A stretch of 64,000 bases of DNA from NCBI GenBank assembly GCA_042408445.1, contig JBHORC010000025.1:1-64000 (forward strand), given 5' to 3'. The position numbers and the translations under genes are program-made. The notes under the pieces are model-generated. The model saw only the letters and a program-made list of their open reading frames with translations, was not told the DNA's origin and searched no databases. Positions 1 through 8,437 of the stretch are shown here, one piece after another. This DNA is from CF-46 sp042408445 (GTDB taxonomy: Bacteria > Chloroflexota > Limnocylindria > Limnocylindrales > CSP1-4). Numbering within the stretch: position 1 is the first letter of the stretch; every line of letters begins with the position of its first letter.

Positions 1-47
1 GACGCCGGCGCGCGGCTCGCGCCACTCGCGCGGACACCGGCGCAGCC

Positions 48-1046
48 TCAGTCCGGCCGCGCCGGCGCGACCCCGCTGTCGAGCGGCGAGGCGGGCTCTG
101 GGGCGCCGGCTGGTCGCGGACCGGTCTGCGCGACGATCACCCCGAGGAGGATCAGCGCGGCGCCGCCGAGCTGAACCGGGGCAAGCACCTCGTGCAGCGC
201 GAACGTGGCGAGCGTCACGATGATCAGCGGCTCGATCGTGCTGACGAGCGCGGCCTGCGCCGCGCCGATCCGCCTTGCCCCGGCGTAGAACGTCTGGATC
301 GCGAGGAACGTGCTCGCGAAGCCGATCGCGACGAGGTAGGGCCACGCGGCGCCCGGGATCCGATCCGGGGCGAGCGGCCGCCCCGTGACGACGGCACCCA
401 CGATGAAGACCGCGGCCGTCGCCCCGATCATCAGCGCCGTCGCTGCCGCGGCGTCGTCGGCTCGTCCGTCGACGTCCGATTCGTGGGCAAGCTGGTCGGT
501 CCGCTCACCGGCGAGACGCGCGGACAGGACGATCCAGCCCGCGTAGATCAGGGGCGAGGCGAGGATCAGGAGGATGCCGCTGGCCGGCGGCGGCGGGTCG
601 AGCTGGATGCCACCGAGCGCCAGGATCACGCCGACCAGGGCGATCCCGAGGGCGATCCACGGCCGGCGGCCGGTCAGACGGGTCGCGTACCGCACGGACA
701 GCACGGCGACGACCGCGGGGTAGAGGTAGACGAGGACCCCGGCAAGGGACGCCGGGACGGTCTCGAGGCCGGCGTAGTACGTCCCCGCGTTGCCGCTGTA
801 CCAGATGCCGAGGCCGGCGGCGCCGAGCGCCGGACGACGGCCGAGCCGGCGGATGGCCGCCCGCCGCCGTCTCGAGATCAGGATCCACCCCCAGGCCAGC
901 GCCGCGCCGATCGCGAACCGCCAGGCGAGAAGCTGCAGCCAGTCGAGCCCCGCGGCATAGATCGGCTTCGAGAGCACGGTGCCCGAGCCGAAGCCGGCGG
1001 CCGAGACGGCGACGAGCACGAACCCGGTAGCGCGGCGACGGTCCAC
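48..1046 (-). CDS. EamA/DMT-superfamily transporter (RhaT/YdcZ-like permease)
   Basis: 332-residue integral membrane protein with about ten hydrophobic segments in two homologous halves (roughly residues 8-150 and 185-315), the usual size and architecture of drug/metabolite exporters of the EamA family. The halves are separated by a hydrophilic loop near residues 178-200 rich in Asp/Glu/His. The second half carries the conserved end-of-domain pattern around FASTFLAIQTFYAGARRIG and VSTIEPLIIVTLA. The start is GTG at 1046; no Shine-Dalgarno is visible, but a -10-like TAGCGT lies 6 nt upstream, so the message may be leaderless. The substrate cannot be read from the sequence; family members export amino acids or other small metabolites. 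It stands alone, transcribed away from the window's other genes. Confidence 0.85.
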   Translation of the reverse strand: MDRRRATGFVLVAVSAAGFGSGTVLSKPIYAAGLDWLQLLAWRFAIGAALAWGWILISRRRRAAIRRLGRRPALGAAGLGIWYSGNAGTYYAGLETVPASLAGVLVYLYPAVVAVLSVRYATRLTGRRPWIALGIALVGVILALGGIQLDPPPPASGILLILASPLIYAGWIVLSARLAGERTDQLAHESDVDGRADDAAAATALMIGATAAVFIVGAVVTGRPLAPDRIPGAAWPYLVAIGFASTFLAIQTFYAGARRIGAAQAALVSTIEPLIIVTLATFALHEVLAPVQLGGAALILLGVIVAQTGPRPAGAPEPASPLDSGVAPARPD

Positions 1047-1052
1047 CCCCGG

Positions 1053-1058
1053 ACGCTA
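1053..1058 (-). promoter_or_regulatory. -10-like element of a leaderless promoter for the EamA gene
   Basis: On the minus strand the hexamer reads TAGCGT and is followed by six bases and then the GTG start codon at 1046. This spacing is typical of leaderless transcripts, and no Shine-Dalgarno is seen. Inference from spacing only. Confidence 0.35.
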
Positions 1059-1194
1059 CCAGCCGCTCGAACAGCAGGCGGCCTCGTCCCGTTCGACGAC
1101 GGCCGCCTCCGGTGGGCGCCCGTCGCGTCGCCGACGCGTGGCCTCCGCGTCAGGGGATCCCGCCCTGCCCCCCCGGCCCCTGGCGATCACGGGC

Positions 1195-1500
1195 TCAGCC
1201 GCGTCGCTGGGGCGGCCCTCCCTGGCGCTGGCCGGCGGCCTCCTGCGCGGTCGGGTCGCCGATCTCGCTCGTGGCGGCCGTGCCGCTCGTGATCACCTCG
1301 CGCTCGGTGACATCGAGCCCCTCGACCGCGCCCTGCCCGTCCTGGTGATGCAGGTCGGCGCCGCCTTCGGACCCCTCCGGCCGGCTGAGGCCGGTCTCCG
1401 GATCGAGGCCGCGTCCCGGGTCCGTGACGCCGGCGCGGCTGGAATCGCGGATCTGCGCGGCTGAGGTGTCGCCGGTCGGGTCGCGCGGTCGATCGCTCAT
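1195..1500 (-). CDS. Small disordered hypothetical protein (101 aa)
   Basis: An ATG at 1500 is preceded on the minus strand by a strong GAGGAGG Shine-Dalgarno about 6 nt away, which is the main reason for calling this a gene. The product is hydrophilic, rich in Gly, Asp, Glu, Ser and Thr, and lacks hydrophobic segments or cysteines, so it is probably intrinsically disordered and cytoplasmic. A run around EREVITSGTAATSEIGDPT in the second half is the least biased stretch. I recognise no family. It lies between the EamA exporter and the first CBS gene with about 210 nt of non-coding sequence on its 5' side. Confidence 0.55.
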   Translation of the reverse strand: MSDRPRDPTGDTSAAQIRDSSRAGVTDPGRGLDPETGLSRPEGSEGGADLHHQDGQGAVEGLDVTEREVITSGTAATSEIGDPTAQEAAGQRQGGPPQRRG

Positions 1501-1698
1501 GTCGTCCTCCTCGGATCGTTGGCCACCGCGCCGGGACCGGCGGCTGGGCTCGGGTCCACCCACCGGCAATCGGCGCGATGGCGTGCCGTCAGGATCGAGC
1601 GATCCGCGTTGCGGACAGCCCGAATCACGCGGCCCGGGGAGTGAAAGCCGCCTCTCAGGGGGTCCAGTGCGAGCGGAGGACCGTAGGGGCGAAGTGGA

Positions 1699-1704
1699 TA
1701 CACT
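1699..1704 (+). promoter_or_regulatory. Candidate -10 element for the first CBS/KorAB transcription unit
   Basis: TACACT lies 9 nt before the ATG at 1714 and there is no Shine-Dalgarno, consistent with a leaderless or nearly leaderless message. The 1501-1713 region otherwise shows nothing I can name. Confidence 0.35.
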
Positions 1705-1713
1705 TGATCGCGC

Positions 1714-2238
1714 ATGGAGCGGACCACCGTCGAGGATCAGACCGAGCGCGGCGTTGCCGCGCGCGTCCCGACATTGCTCGACGAGCGACTCCAGGTCATC
1801 GGCCGGAGCGAGCCGGTGACGGTCCCCGGCGGAACGACCCTCGCGGACTCCCTCGCCGCGATCCGGCGAACCGGGACCGGCGACTCGGTGTTCGTCGTGG
1901 ACGGGTCCGGCCGGCTCCTCGGCGTCCTCACGGAGCGCGACATCTTCGGTCGCCTCGTCGGTGGCGACGTGCCGCCGATCGACCTGGCCCAGCCCGTCGA
2001 GACGCTCATGACCACCTCGCCGCACCACCTCCACCTCGACGACACGGTCCGCGACGCGATCGACCTCATGCAGACGGGCCGCTACCGGAACGTGCCGCTC
2101 CTCGACGACAGCGACCAGCTCCAGGGCGTCATCCGGCCGCAGGACGTCCTGCGCTATCTCGCCGAGGCGTTCCCCGAGGAGCTGCTCAACCTGCCGCCCC
2201 GGCCGCACCAGCTGATGGACCGCGCGGAAGGCGGATGA
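1714..2238 (+). CDS. CBS-pair domain protein
   Basis: 174-residue soluble protein made essentially of two CBS motifs (Bateman module): the first about residues 33-85, with FVVDGSGRLLGVLTERDIF, and the second about 95-150, with RNVPLLDDSDQLQGVIRPQD. CBS pairs usually bind adenosine nucleotides (AMP, ATP, NAD, SAM) and report energy state to a partner protein. The stop is 4 nt before the KorA start, so the two are very likely co-transcribed. A second CBS protein follows KorB, so the oxidoreductase is bracketed by two potential adenylate sensors. A direct effect on KorAB activity is inference. Confidence 0.85.
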   Translation: MERTTVEDQTERGVAARVPTLLDERLQVIGRSEPVTVPGGTTLADSLAAIRRTGTGDSVFVVDGSGRLLGVLTERDIFGRLVGGDVPPIDLAQPVETLMTTSPHHLHLDDTVRDAIDLMQTGRYRNVPLLDDSDQLQGVIRPQDVLRYLAEAFPEELLNLPPRPHQLMDRAEGG

Positions 2239-2242
2239 CGGC

Positions 2243-4081
2243 ATGGTGACGACCGCCCGCGACCTCGAGGCCGAGACCCAGGAGCTCGATCGGGTCACGA
2301 TCCGCTTCGCCGGTGATTCCGGCGACGGCATGCAGCTCACCGGAACCCAGTTCACCCGGACCGCGGCGGTCTACGGCAACGACATCAGCACGCTGCCGGA
2401 CTTCCCGGCGGAGATCCGCGCCCCGGCCGGCTCGCTGCCGGGCGTCTCGGGCTTCCAGATCAGCTTCAGCTCGAGCGACATCCACACGCCGGGCGATCAG
2501 CCGGACGTCCTCGTCGCGATGAACCCGGCCGCCCTGAAGACGAACGTCGGCGACCTGCCCGCGGGCGGCGCGCTGATCGTCAACAGCGACGCGTTCGCCG
2601 CCCAGAACCTGAACAAGGCGGGCTACGCGTCGAACCCGCTGACCGACGGGTCGCTGAAGCAGTACAGCGTCTTCGAGATCCCGATCTCCACCCTGAACGA
2701 GCGATCCCTCGACGGCCTCGACATGACGTCGAAGCAGAAGGACCTCACAAAGAACTTCTTCGCGCTCGGGATCATGTTCTGGCTGTACGGCCGCGACGCC
2801 GCCGCGACGATCGCCTGGATCGACGACAAGTTCGGCAAGCGGCCGGTGATCGCCGAGGCGAACAAGCGGGCGCTGAAGGCCGGCTACGCCTTCGGCGAGA
2901 CGACCGAGATCTTCCACACCCACTACCGGGTGGCGCCGGCGAAGCTCGCCCCCGGGACGTACCGGAACATCACCGGCAATGAGGCGACGGCGCTCGGGCT
3001 GCTGACCGCCTCGAAGCTCGCCGGGCGGCCGCTCTTCTACGGCTCGTACCCGATCACCCCGGCCTCGGACATCCTCCACCAGCTGAGCGGCTACAAGAGC
3101 TTCGGCGTCAAGACCTTCCAGGCCGAGGACGAGATCGCCGCGATCGGCGCCGCCATCGGGGCGAGCTACGGCGGGGCGCTCGGGCTGACTGCCTCGTCGG
3201 GCCCGGGGATTGCCCTGAAGTCCGAGGCGCTCGGGCTTGCGGTCATGGTCGAGCTGCCGCTCGTCGTCGTCGACGTCCAGCGCGCCGGACCATCGACGGG
3301 CATGCCGACCAAGAACGAGCAGGCCGACCTGCTCCAGGTGATGTTCGGCCGCAACAGCGACTCGCCGCTGCCGGTTGTCGCGCCCGCCACGCCGGGGGAA
3401 TGCTTCGACATGGCGATCGAGGCGTGGCGGCTTGCCCTGAAGTACGTGACGCCGGTCGTCTACCTGTCGGACGCGTTCTTGGCCACCGGCGCTGAGCCGT
3501 GGCGGATCCCGTCGGTCGACGACCTGCCGGACATCTCCGTCACGAACTGGACGGACAAGGACACGTTCCACCCGTACGAGCGCGATCCGAAGACGCTCGC
3601 CCGCAAGTGGGCCGTGCCCGGCACCCCGGGCCTGGAGCACCGGATCGGCGGTCTCGAGAAGGCCGACATCACGGGCAACGTCAGCTACGACCCGGACAAC
3701 CACCACCGGATGCAGCTCCTCCGCCAGGCGAAGGTCGCCCGGATCGCGGACGACGTGAAGCCGCTGGAGGTCTTCGGACCGGACCGCGGCGAGCTCCTGA
3801 TCCTGGGCTGGGGTTCGACCTACGGCGCGATCCGCAGCGCCGTGGAGCGGCTCCACGGCCAGGGACGGAGCGTCGCGCACGCCCATCTCCGCCATCTCAA
3901 CCCGTTCCCGGCGAACACCGAGAAGGTCCTCCGGAGCTACCGCCGCGTGCTGATCCCGGAGGTCAACCTCGGTCAGCTGTCGATGCTGATCCGGGCCCAG
4001 TTCCTGATCGACGCCCAGGGCTACAACCGCGTCCGTGGCAAGCCATTCACCATCGCCGAGATCGTCGACCAGGCCGAGTGA
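2243..4081 (+). CDS. korA: 2-oxoacid:ferredoxin oxidoreductase, fused gamma-alpha subunit
   Basis: 612-residue subunit of a thiamine-diphosphate 2-oxoacid:acceptor oxidoreductase, most likely 2-oxoglutarate ferredoxin oxidoreductase (2-oxoglutarate + CoA + oxidised ferredoxin to succinyl-CoA + CO2). The N-terminal gamma domain begins with the glycine-rich FAGDSGDGMQLTG near residue 25. The alpha pyrimidine-binding domain begins near residue 235 and carries the family signature YPITPASDILH near 269 and the TASSGPG motif. A C-terminal transketolase-like domain follows (about 500-600). The gamma-alpha fusion is the usual form of KorA in Actinomycetota and Chloroflexota. It lies 50 nt ahead of korB, with which it forms the enzyme. 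2-oxoglutarate specificity is family-level inference; other 2-oxoacids are possible. Confidence 0.93.
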   Translation: MVTTARDLEAETQELDRVTIRFAGDSGDGMQLTGTQFTRTAAVYGNDISTLPDFPAEIRAPAGSLPGVSGFQISFSSSDIHTPGDQPDVLVAMNPAALKTNVGDLPAGGALIVNSDAFAAQNLNKAGYASNPLTDGSLKQYSVFEIPISTLNERSLDGLDMTSKQKDLTKNFFALGIMFWLYGRDAAATIAWIDDKFGKRPVIAEANKRALKAGYAFGETTEIFHTHYRVAPAKLAPGTYRNITGNEATALGLLTASKLAGRPLFYGSYPITPASDILHQLSGYKSFGVKTFQAEDEIAAIGAAIGASYGGALGLTASSGPGIALKSEALGLAVMVELPLVVVDVQRAGPSTGMPTKNEQADLLQVMFGRNSDSPLPVVAPATPGECFDMAIEAWRLALKYVTPVVYLSDAFLATGAEPWRIPSVDDLPDISVTNWTDKDTFHPYERDPKTLARKWAVPGTPGLEHRIGGLEKADITGNVSYDPDNHHRMQLLRQAKVARIADDVKPLEVFGPDRGELLILGWGSTYGAIRSAVERLHGQGRSVAHAHLRHLNPFPANTEKVLRSYRRVLIPEVNLGQLSMLIRAQFLIDAQGYNRVRGKPFTIAEIVDQAE

Positions 4082-4131
4082 TCCTCGGCGTCGGCGACTG
4101 ACGCGCCGATCCGAGAAGCGAACAGCAGGAC

Positions 4132-5256
4132 ATGACCGAACCCACCGTGACCCGAGCCGGGTCAACCGCTCCCGAGCATCCCGCCGAGGAAGGCGTCCAT
4201 CCGCCGCTGCCACCGGCCCAGCCGGCGCTGAGCCCGGAGAACGCCCAGGTCATCCAGCTGACCCGGAAGGACTTCGTCTCCGACCAGGAGGTCCGCTGGT
4301 GCCCCGGCTGTGGCGACTACTCGATCCTCGCCCAGACGCAGAAGCAGATGCCCGACTTCGGCGTTCCGAAGGAGAACATCGTCTTCATCAGCGGCATCGG
4401 CTGCTCCGGTCGGCTGCCCTACTACATGAACACCTACGGGTTCCACACGATCCACGGCCGCGCGCCGACGCTCGCGACCGGTCTCAAGGCTGCCCGCCCG
4501 GATCTCATGGTCTGGGTCATCACCGGCGACGGGGACGCCCTCTCGATCGGCGGCAACCACGTCCTCCACTCGATGCGGCGGAACGTCGACATCACGATGG
4601 TGATGTTCAACAACCGGATCTACGGGCTGACCAAGGGACAGGCCTCGCCGACCTCCGAGTTCGGCAAGAAGACGAAGTCGACGCCGGCGGGCACCGTCGA
4701 CACCCCGATCATGCCGCTCACCGTCGCGCTGGCCGCTGAGGCCTCGTTCGTCGCCCGGAGCGTCGACACCCACACGGAGCATCTCCAGCAGACGCTCCAG
4801 CGGGCGGGGCTCCACCACGGCTCGACGTTCGTCGAGGTCCTCCAGAACTGCAACATCTTCAATGACGGGGCGTGGCGCGACTTCACCGATCGCGAGGTTC
4901 GCGAGGACCGGATGCTGTTTCTCGAGCACGGCAAGCCGATGATTTTCGGCAAGGACCGCAACAAGGGGATCCGGCTCCGCGGCCTGCATCCCGAGGTCGT
5001 GACGATCGGCGAGAACGGCGTCACGGAGAGCGACCTCCTCGTCCATGACGAGCTCGCGGACGAGCCGTACCTGGCGCTGATGCTGTCCCGGATGTTCTGG
5101 CCGGAGTTCCCGGTGCCCGTCGGCGTGTTCCGCGCGGTCCCCCGGCCGACGCACGACCAGCTCATCGAGCAGCAGATCGACGCCGCGATCGCCGCCCGCG
5201 GCCGCGGCGACCTCGCCGAGGCGCTCGCCAGCGGCGAGACCTGGACGGTCGAGTAG
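4132..5256 (+). CDS. korB: 2-oxoacid:ferredoxin oxidoreductase, beta subunit
   Basis: 374-residue beta subunit that binds thiamine diphosphate. A proline-rich N-terminal tail of about 40 residues precedes the domain signature WCPGCGDYSIL (about residue 56). The ThDP/Mg-binding GDGDALSIGGNH follows near 133, with MFNNRIYGLTKGQASPTS downstream, which is typical of KorB. There is no separate 4Fe-4S ferredoxin-like domain, so electrons must go to a free ferredoxin or similar carrier. A Shine-Dalgarno-like CAGCAGGA sits just before the ATG. The gene follows korA and is followed 11 nt later by a zinc-ribbon/CBS protein, suggesting one operon. Confidence 0.93.
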   Translation: MTEPTVTRAGSTAPEHPAEEGVHPPLPPAQPALSPENAQVIQLTRKDFVSDQEVRWCPGCGDYSILAQTQKQMPDFGVPKENIVFISGIGCSGRLPYYMNTYGFHTIHGRAPTLATGLKAARPDLMVWVITGDGDALSIGGNHVLHSMRRNVDITMVMFNNRIYGLTKGQASPTSEFGKKTKSTPAGTVDTPIMPLTVALAAEASFVARSVDTHTEHLQQTLQRAGLHHGSTFVEVLQNCNIFNDGAWRDFTDREVREDRMLFLEHGKPMIFGKDRNKGIRLRGLHPEVVTIGENGVTESDLLVHDELADEPYLALMLSRMFWPEFPVPVGVFRAVPRPTHDQLIEQQIDAAIAARGRGDLAEALASGETWTVE

Positions 5257-5267
5257 GCGACCGACCG

Positions 5268-5768
5268 ATGCGCTGCCCCACCTGCGGATACGAGAATCTC
5301 CAGGGCTCCGACGTCTGCGACAACTGCGGATCGGACCTCGCCGGTCGTGACGTGCCGGAGCAGGCGATGTCGTTCCGGGGCCAGCTCCTCGGCGAGCATC
5401 TCGACGCGCTGGGGATCGCACCGGCCGAGATCGTCAATGCCTCCGCCGACGTGGACGAGGCGATCCATCGGATGCACGACAAGGGCATCGACTGCGTCCT
5501 GGTCGTCGATGGCGCGCGGTTCGTCGGGATCTTCACGGATCGCGATGCCGTGCTGAAGGTGGCCGGAACGCGGCTGGAGGATCGCCGGATCGGCGCGCTG
5601 ATGACGCGGGATCCCGTCGTCCTGCGCCATGACGAGACGATCGCAGTCGCGATCAACAAGATGGCAGTCGGCGGCTTCCGGCACATCCCCATCGTCGAGG
5701 ACGGCCGGCCGACCGGCGTCGTCTCTGCCCGCGACGTGTTCCGTCACCTCGCCGACTCCCTCGGCTAG
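5268..5768 (+). CDS. Zinc-ribbon plus CBS-pair protein
   Basis: 166 residues. The first 25 residues form a CxxC...CxxC zinc ribbon (CPTCGYENLQGSDVCDNCG), followed by two CBS motifs at about 60-105 (GIDCVLVVDGARFVGIFTD) and 115-162 (FRHIPIVEDGRPTGVVSA). The ribbon could mediate protein-protein contact while the Bateman module senses an adenine nucleotide. It lies 11 nt after korB and 13 nt before the next gene, so it is in the korAB unit. Together with the CBS gene at 1714 it brackets the oxidoreductase. Ligand and partner are unknown. Confidence 0.85.
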   Translation: MRCPTCGYENLQGSDVCDNCGSDLAGRDVPEQAMSFRGQLLGEHLDALGIAPAEIVNASADVDEAIHRMHDKGIDCVLVVDGARFVGIFTDRDAVLKVAGTRLEDRRIGALMTRDPVVLRHDETIAVAINKMAVGGFRHIPIVEDGRPTGVVSARDVFRHLADSLG

Positions 5769-5781
5769 CAGAGGCCACTCG

Positions 5782-6204
5782 ATGACCAGGCCGCGCGTCG
5801 CGATCCTTGCCCAGGACCTCGTCTGGGCGGACCGGCTCGCCCGCTCGGTCGAGGCAGCGGGCGGCGACCCGATCCGGGCGAACACGACCTCCCAGTTCGA
5901 CAAGGCGCTCGTCTGCGCGCACCACGCGATCGTCGACCTGACCGCCCACGCCTACGAACCGGTCGCCGCCGTCGAGCGAGCCCGATCGGCCGGAGCCCGA
6001 GTCCTTGCCGTGGGGCCGCACGACGACGTTCCGCTCCGGAAGCGGGCGTTCGTCGCCGGCGCGGACAAGGTCCTCGCGTACCGGAAGCTGTTCGAGGACG
6101 GGCCGGGAACGATCGAGCGGTGGCTCGCCGACGCCGCGATGGCCGCGCGCCCGGAGCCCGCCGCCGCCGAGCCCGAGGCGCCGGCCTCGCCGGTCGGCCG
6201 GTGA
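5782..6204 (+). CDS. Receiver-like (CheY fold) protein, atypical
   Basis: 140 residues from ATG 5782. The N-terminal pattern (hydrophobic strand VAILAQD, then a strand ending in AIVDLTAHAYEP with Asp52 at the usual phospho-acceptor position, then ARVLAVGPHDD and a late lysine in GADKVL) resembles a response-regulator receiver. The paired acidic residues that bind Mg after the first strand are poorly conserved (only AQD), so phosphorylation is doubtful. The C-terminus is an Ala/Pro/Glu-rich tail. It lies 13 nt after the zinc-ribbon CBS gene, and its TGA overlaps the GTG of the following peptidase by 4 nt, implying translational coupling. No output domain is seen. Confidence 0.6.
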   Translation: MTRPRVAILAQDLVWADRLARSVEAAGGDPIRANTTSQFDKALVCAHHAIVDLTAHAYEPVAAVERARSAGARVLAVGPHDDVPLRKRAFVAGADKVLAYRKLFEDGPGTIERWLADAAMAARPEPAAAEPEAPASPVGR

Positions 6205-7382
6205 GCGCCGTCTCGCCCAGCGGGCCGGTGATCCCCGCCAGCCGGTACGTCTCGCGTCTGGAGCAGCTCGCCGCGGCCGTCGAGCTGGGGGATGTCGACG
6301 CGCTCCTCATCGCGGTCGGGCCGGACCTCGAGTACCTGACGGGCTATCAGGCCATGCCGCTCGAGCGGCTCACGATGCTTGCCCTCGTCCGCGGCGATGC
6401 GCCCTTCCTGATCGTGCCGCGCCTCGAGGAGCCTGCCGCGCGCGCAGGTCTCCGCGCGCCGGTGGACGTCGTGACGTGGTCCGAATCGGAGGACGCGCGC
6501 GCAATCGTCGCCGACCGCGTGCGACGCGGGGCGTCAGGCTCCGGCGCCGACCGCTCGCGAACGCTCCGGGTCGCCGTCTCGGATCGCCTGACCGCCTACC
6601 ACCTGCTGCCGTTCCAGGCCGCCTTGCCGGATGCCGAGTGGTCCTCCGCGACGGCGCTCCTCCGGGGACTCCGGATGATCAAGGACCCGGACGAGATCGC
6701 GCTGCTCCGGCTTGCGGGTGCGGCGGCGGACCGGGTGGTCGATCAGATCGCGTCGGGCCGCCTCGTCGGCCGGACCGAGGCGGACGTGGCGGACGAGGTC
6801 CGCGAACGCCTCCGCGCCGAGGGTCACGAGATCGCCCAGTTCGCGATCGTCGCGTCCGGGCCGAACTCGGCGTCGCCGCACCATGACGCATCGGACCGGG
6901 TCATCCAGGCCGGGGAGCCGATCGTCCTCGACATCGGCGGCACGTACGGCGGCTACAACAGCGACACGACGCGGACCCTGTGGGTCACGGGCGGCGACGA
7001 CGCGAACGGTCCCACGGATGAGTTCCGGCACCTGTTCGGGATCCTGGAGGCGGCCCAGGAGTCCGCGACGGCCACCGTTCGACCGGGTGTCGCCGCCGAG
7101 GCGATCGACGCCGCCGCCCGGTCCCTGATCGACGCCGAGGGATATGGCGAGAACTTCTTCCATCGGACGGGCCACGGAATCGGCCTCGAAGGCCACGAGG
7201 AGCCGTATCTGATCGCGGGCAACGAGGAGCCGCTCGAGGCCGGCATGGCGTTCAGCGTGGAGCCGGGCATCTACCTGCCAGGCCGGTTCGGCGCACGGAT
7301 CGAGGACATCGTCGTGTGCGGCGCGAACGGTCCGATCGTGCTCAACAACGAGCCCCACGCCCTTCGGGTCGTTGCCGGCTGA
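6201..7382 (+). CDS. M24-family aminopeptidase P (Xaa-Pro peptidase)
   Basis: 393-residue metallopeptidase of the creatinase/aminopeptidase P type, expected to release an N-terminal residue before proline in the cytoplasm. The N-terminal creatinase-like domain covers about residues 12-150, the pita-bread catalytic domain 160-390. All five metal ligands can be placed: Asp in IVLDIGGTYGG, Asp in YNSDTTRTLWV, His in HRTGHGIGLEGH, Glu in FSVEPGIYLPG and Glu in RIEDIVV. The GTG start at 6201 overlaps the preceding stop codon (GTGA), which fixes the start. It ends the korAB-linked unit. Confidence 0.9.
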   Translation: MSAVSPSGPVIPASRYVSRLEQLAAAVELGDVDALLIAVGPDLEYLTGYQAMPLERLTMLALVRGDAPFLIVPRLEEPAARAGLRAPVDVVTWSESEDARAIVADRVRRGASGSGADRSRTLRVAVSDRLTAYHLLPFQAALPDAEWSSATALLRGLRMIKDPDEIALLRLAGAAADRVVDQIASGRLVGRTEADVADEVRERLRAEGHEIAQFAIVASGPNSASPHHDASDRVIQAGEPIVLDIGGTYGGYNSDTTRTLWVTGGDDANGPTDEFRHLFGILEAAQESATATVRPGVAAEAIDAAARSLIDAEGYGENFFHRTGHGIGLEGHEEPYLIAGNEEPLEAGMAFSVEPGIYLPGRFGARIEDIVVCGANGPIVLNNEPHALRVVAG

Positions 7383-7428
7383 GGGTCGCAACGAGGGACG
7401 GGAGGCGAAGGGTCGACCGGCCCGGGGT

Positions 7429-8277
7429 ATGATCGTCGAACGGCGGGCCGTCCGGTCCACCGAAGTGATTGAACTCAATGACCTCGTTCCACCCGCGGCG
7501 CCTCCTCTGCGCCGCCGACTCGATCGGCATCCGGGCGCGCCCCGTTGCCGCACATCGCCGGTGAGCCGGCGCCATCACGGCGGACGACCACATCGATCCG
7601 GTGGTGGGGTTCGCCACGAGCCTGCGCGCGACGCGGCGAACGGCAGCGAAACGCTCGCGCCGCCCGCCCGGCAGTCGGCGGCCGCGCCCGCGCCGCTCCC
7701 GCCCGCGAAGGCGATCGCGCGGCATGAAGGCGTGGTCGTCGGGCCCGCATTCCCGGACCCGGCGTTCGTCGCCGGCAACGGCTCGGCGGATCACCGGCGG
7801 GAGACGAACGGACGGCCGCCGGCTCCGGATCGGCGGCACGGCGGACATGTCGAAGGCGGTCCGAACGGAACCGAGCGCGTCGACGGCGGTGCGAACGGCA
7901 GCGCCGCGACGAACGGCGGCACCGCCACGAACGGCGCGACTGCCGTGAACGGCGCGGTCGCGACACACGAGGCCGGTCGCGCGGACCATGATTCCGCCGC
8001 GTCCTGCACCGCGCCCCAGCTGCGGCGCTTCATCAAGAGCCGGCCCTACGTCCCGATGCACGAGCTCCGGCGCCGGTTCGGGATCAACGGCCACGACGAC
8101 GATGTCACGCCGGTCGAGATCGGCCAGACCCGCATCTACGTCGGACTGCCGTATCGCGAGGGCTCGCTCCTCGGCGAGCTGCTCCGCGGTGGCGAGATCG
8201 GCTACGAGCTGTCGCTCGATCCGCACACGCCCGTCGTCGTCGGGCTGTACCCGATGCGGCCCGTCGCCCGGAACTGA
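7429..8277 (+). CDS. Hypothetical protein with Asn-Gly-rich linker and conserved-looking C-terminus
   Basis: I recognise no family. From the ATG at 7429 it would be 282 residues; a further in-frame ATG at 8056 would leave only the last 73. The first about 180 residues are low complexity, rich in Gly, Asn, Ala, Arg and Pro, with spaced TNG/VNG repeats near residues 155-180. The last 80 residues look folded and begin around LRRFIKSRPYVPMHELRRRF, followed by a Gly-Asp-rich turn, IYVGLPYREGSLLGELLRGG and a short beta-like tail HTPVVVGLYPMRPV. This is the part most likely to be functional. The start is uncertain and the low-complexity part may be overcalled. No signal peptide is seen. Confidence 0.5.
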   Translation: MIVERRAVRSTEVIELNDLVPPAAPPLRRRLDRHPGAPRCRTSPVSRRHHGGRPHRSGGGVRHEPARDAANGSETLAPPARQSAAAPAPLPPAKAIARHEGVVVGPAFPDPAFVAGNGSADHRRETNGRPPAPDRRHGGHVEGGPNGTERVDGGANGSAATNGGTATNGATAVNGAVATHEAGRADHDSAASCTAPQLRRFIKSRPYVPMHELRRRFGINGHDDDVTPVEIGQTRIYVGLPYREGSLLGELLRGGEIGYELSLDPHTPVVVGLYPMRPVARN

Positions 8278-8437
8278 CGGGGCAGCGGCCCAGTTCGGGC
8301 GCCGCGCGCCCGGCGCGTCGCGCGTGCGCGGCCGTTCGGCCCACCGCGCTCGTCTCCGGCGGATCGTCCCGGAACGCACCCAGCACGTACGATGAGCGGC
8401 GGGGAGCTCGGCGCAGCACGCGGGAGAGCAAGCGGGG

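Noticed and set aside
192..1292. Long Arg/Asp/Gly-rich ORF on the plus strand opposite the EamA gene
   Set aside because: It is a shadow of the exporter gene; composition is typical of an antisense frame in GC-rich DNA.
2186..4213. 675-codon minus-strand ORF opposite korA
   Set aside because: Antisense shadow of korA, whose domain motifs are unambiguous.
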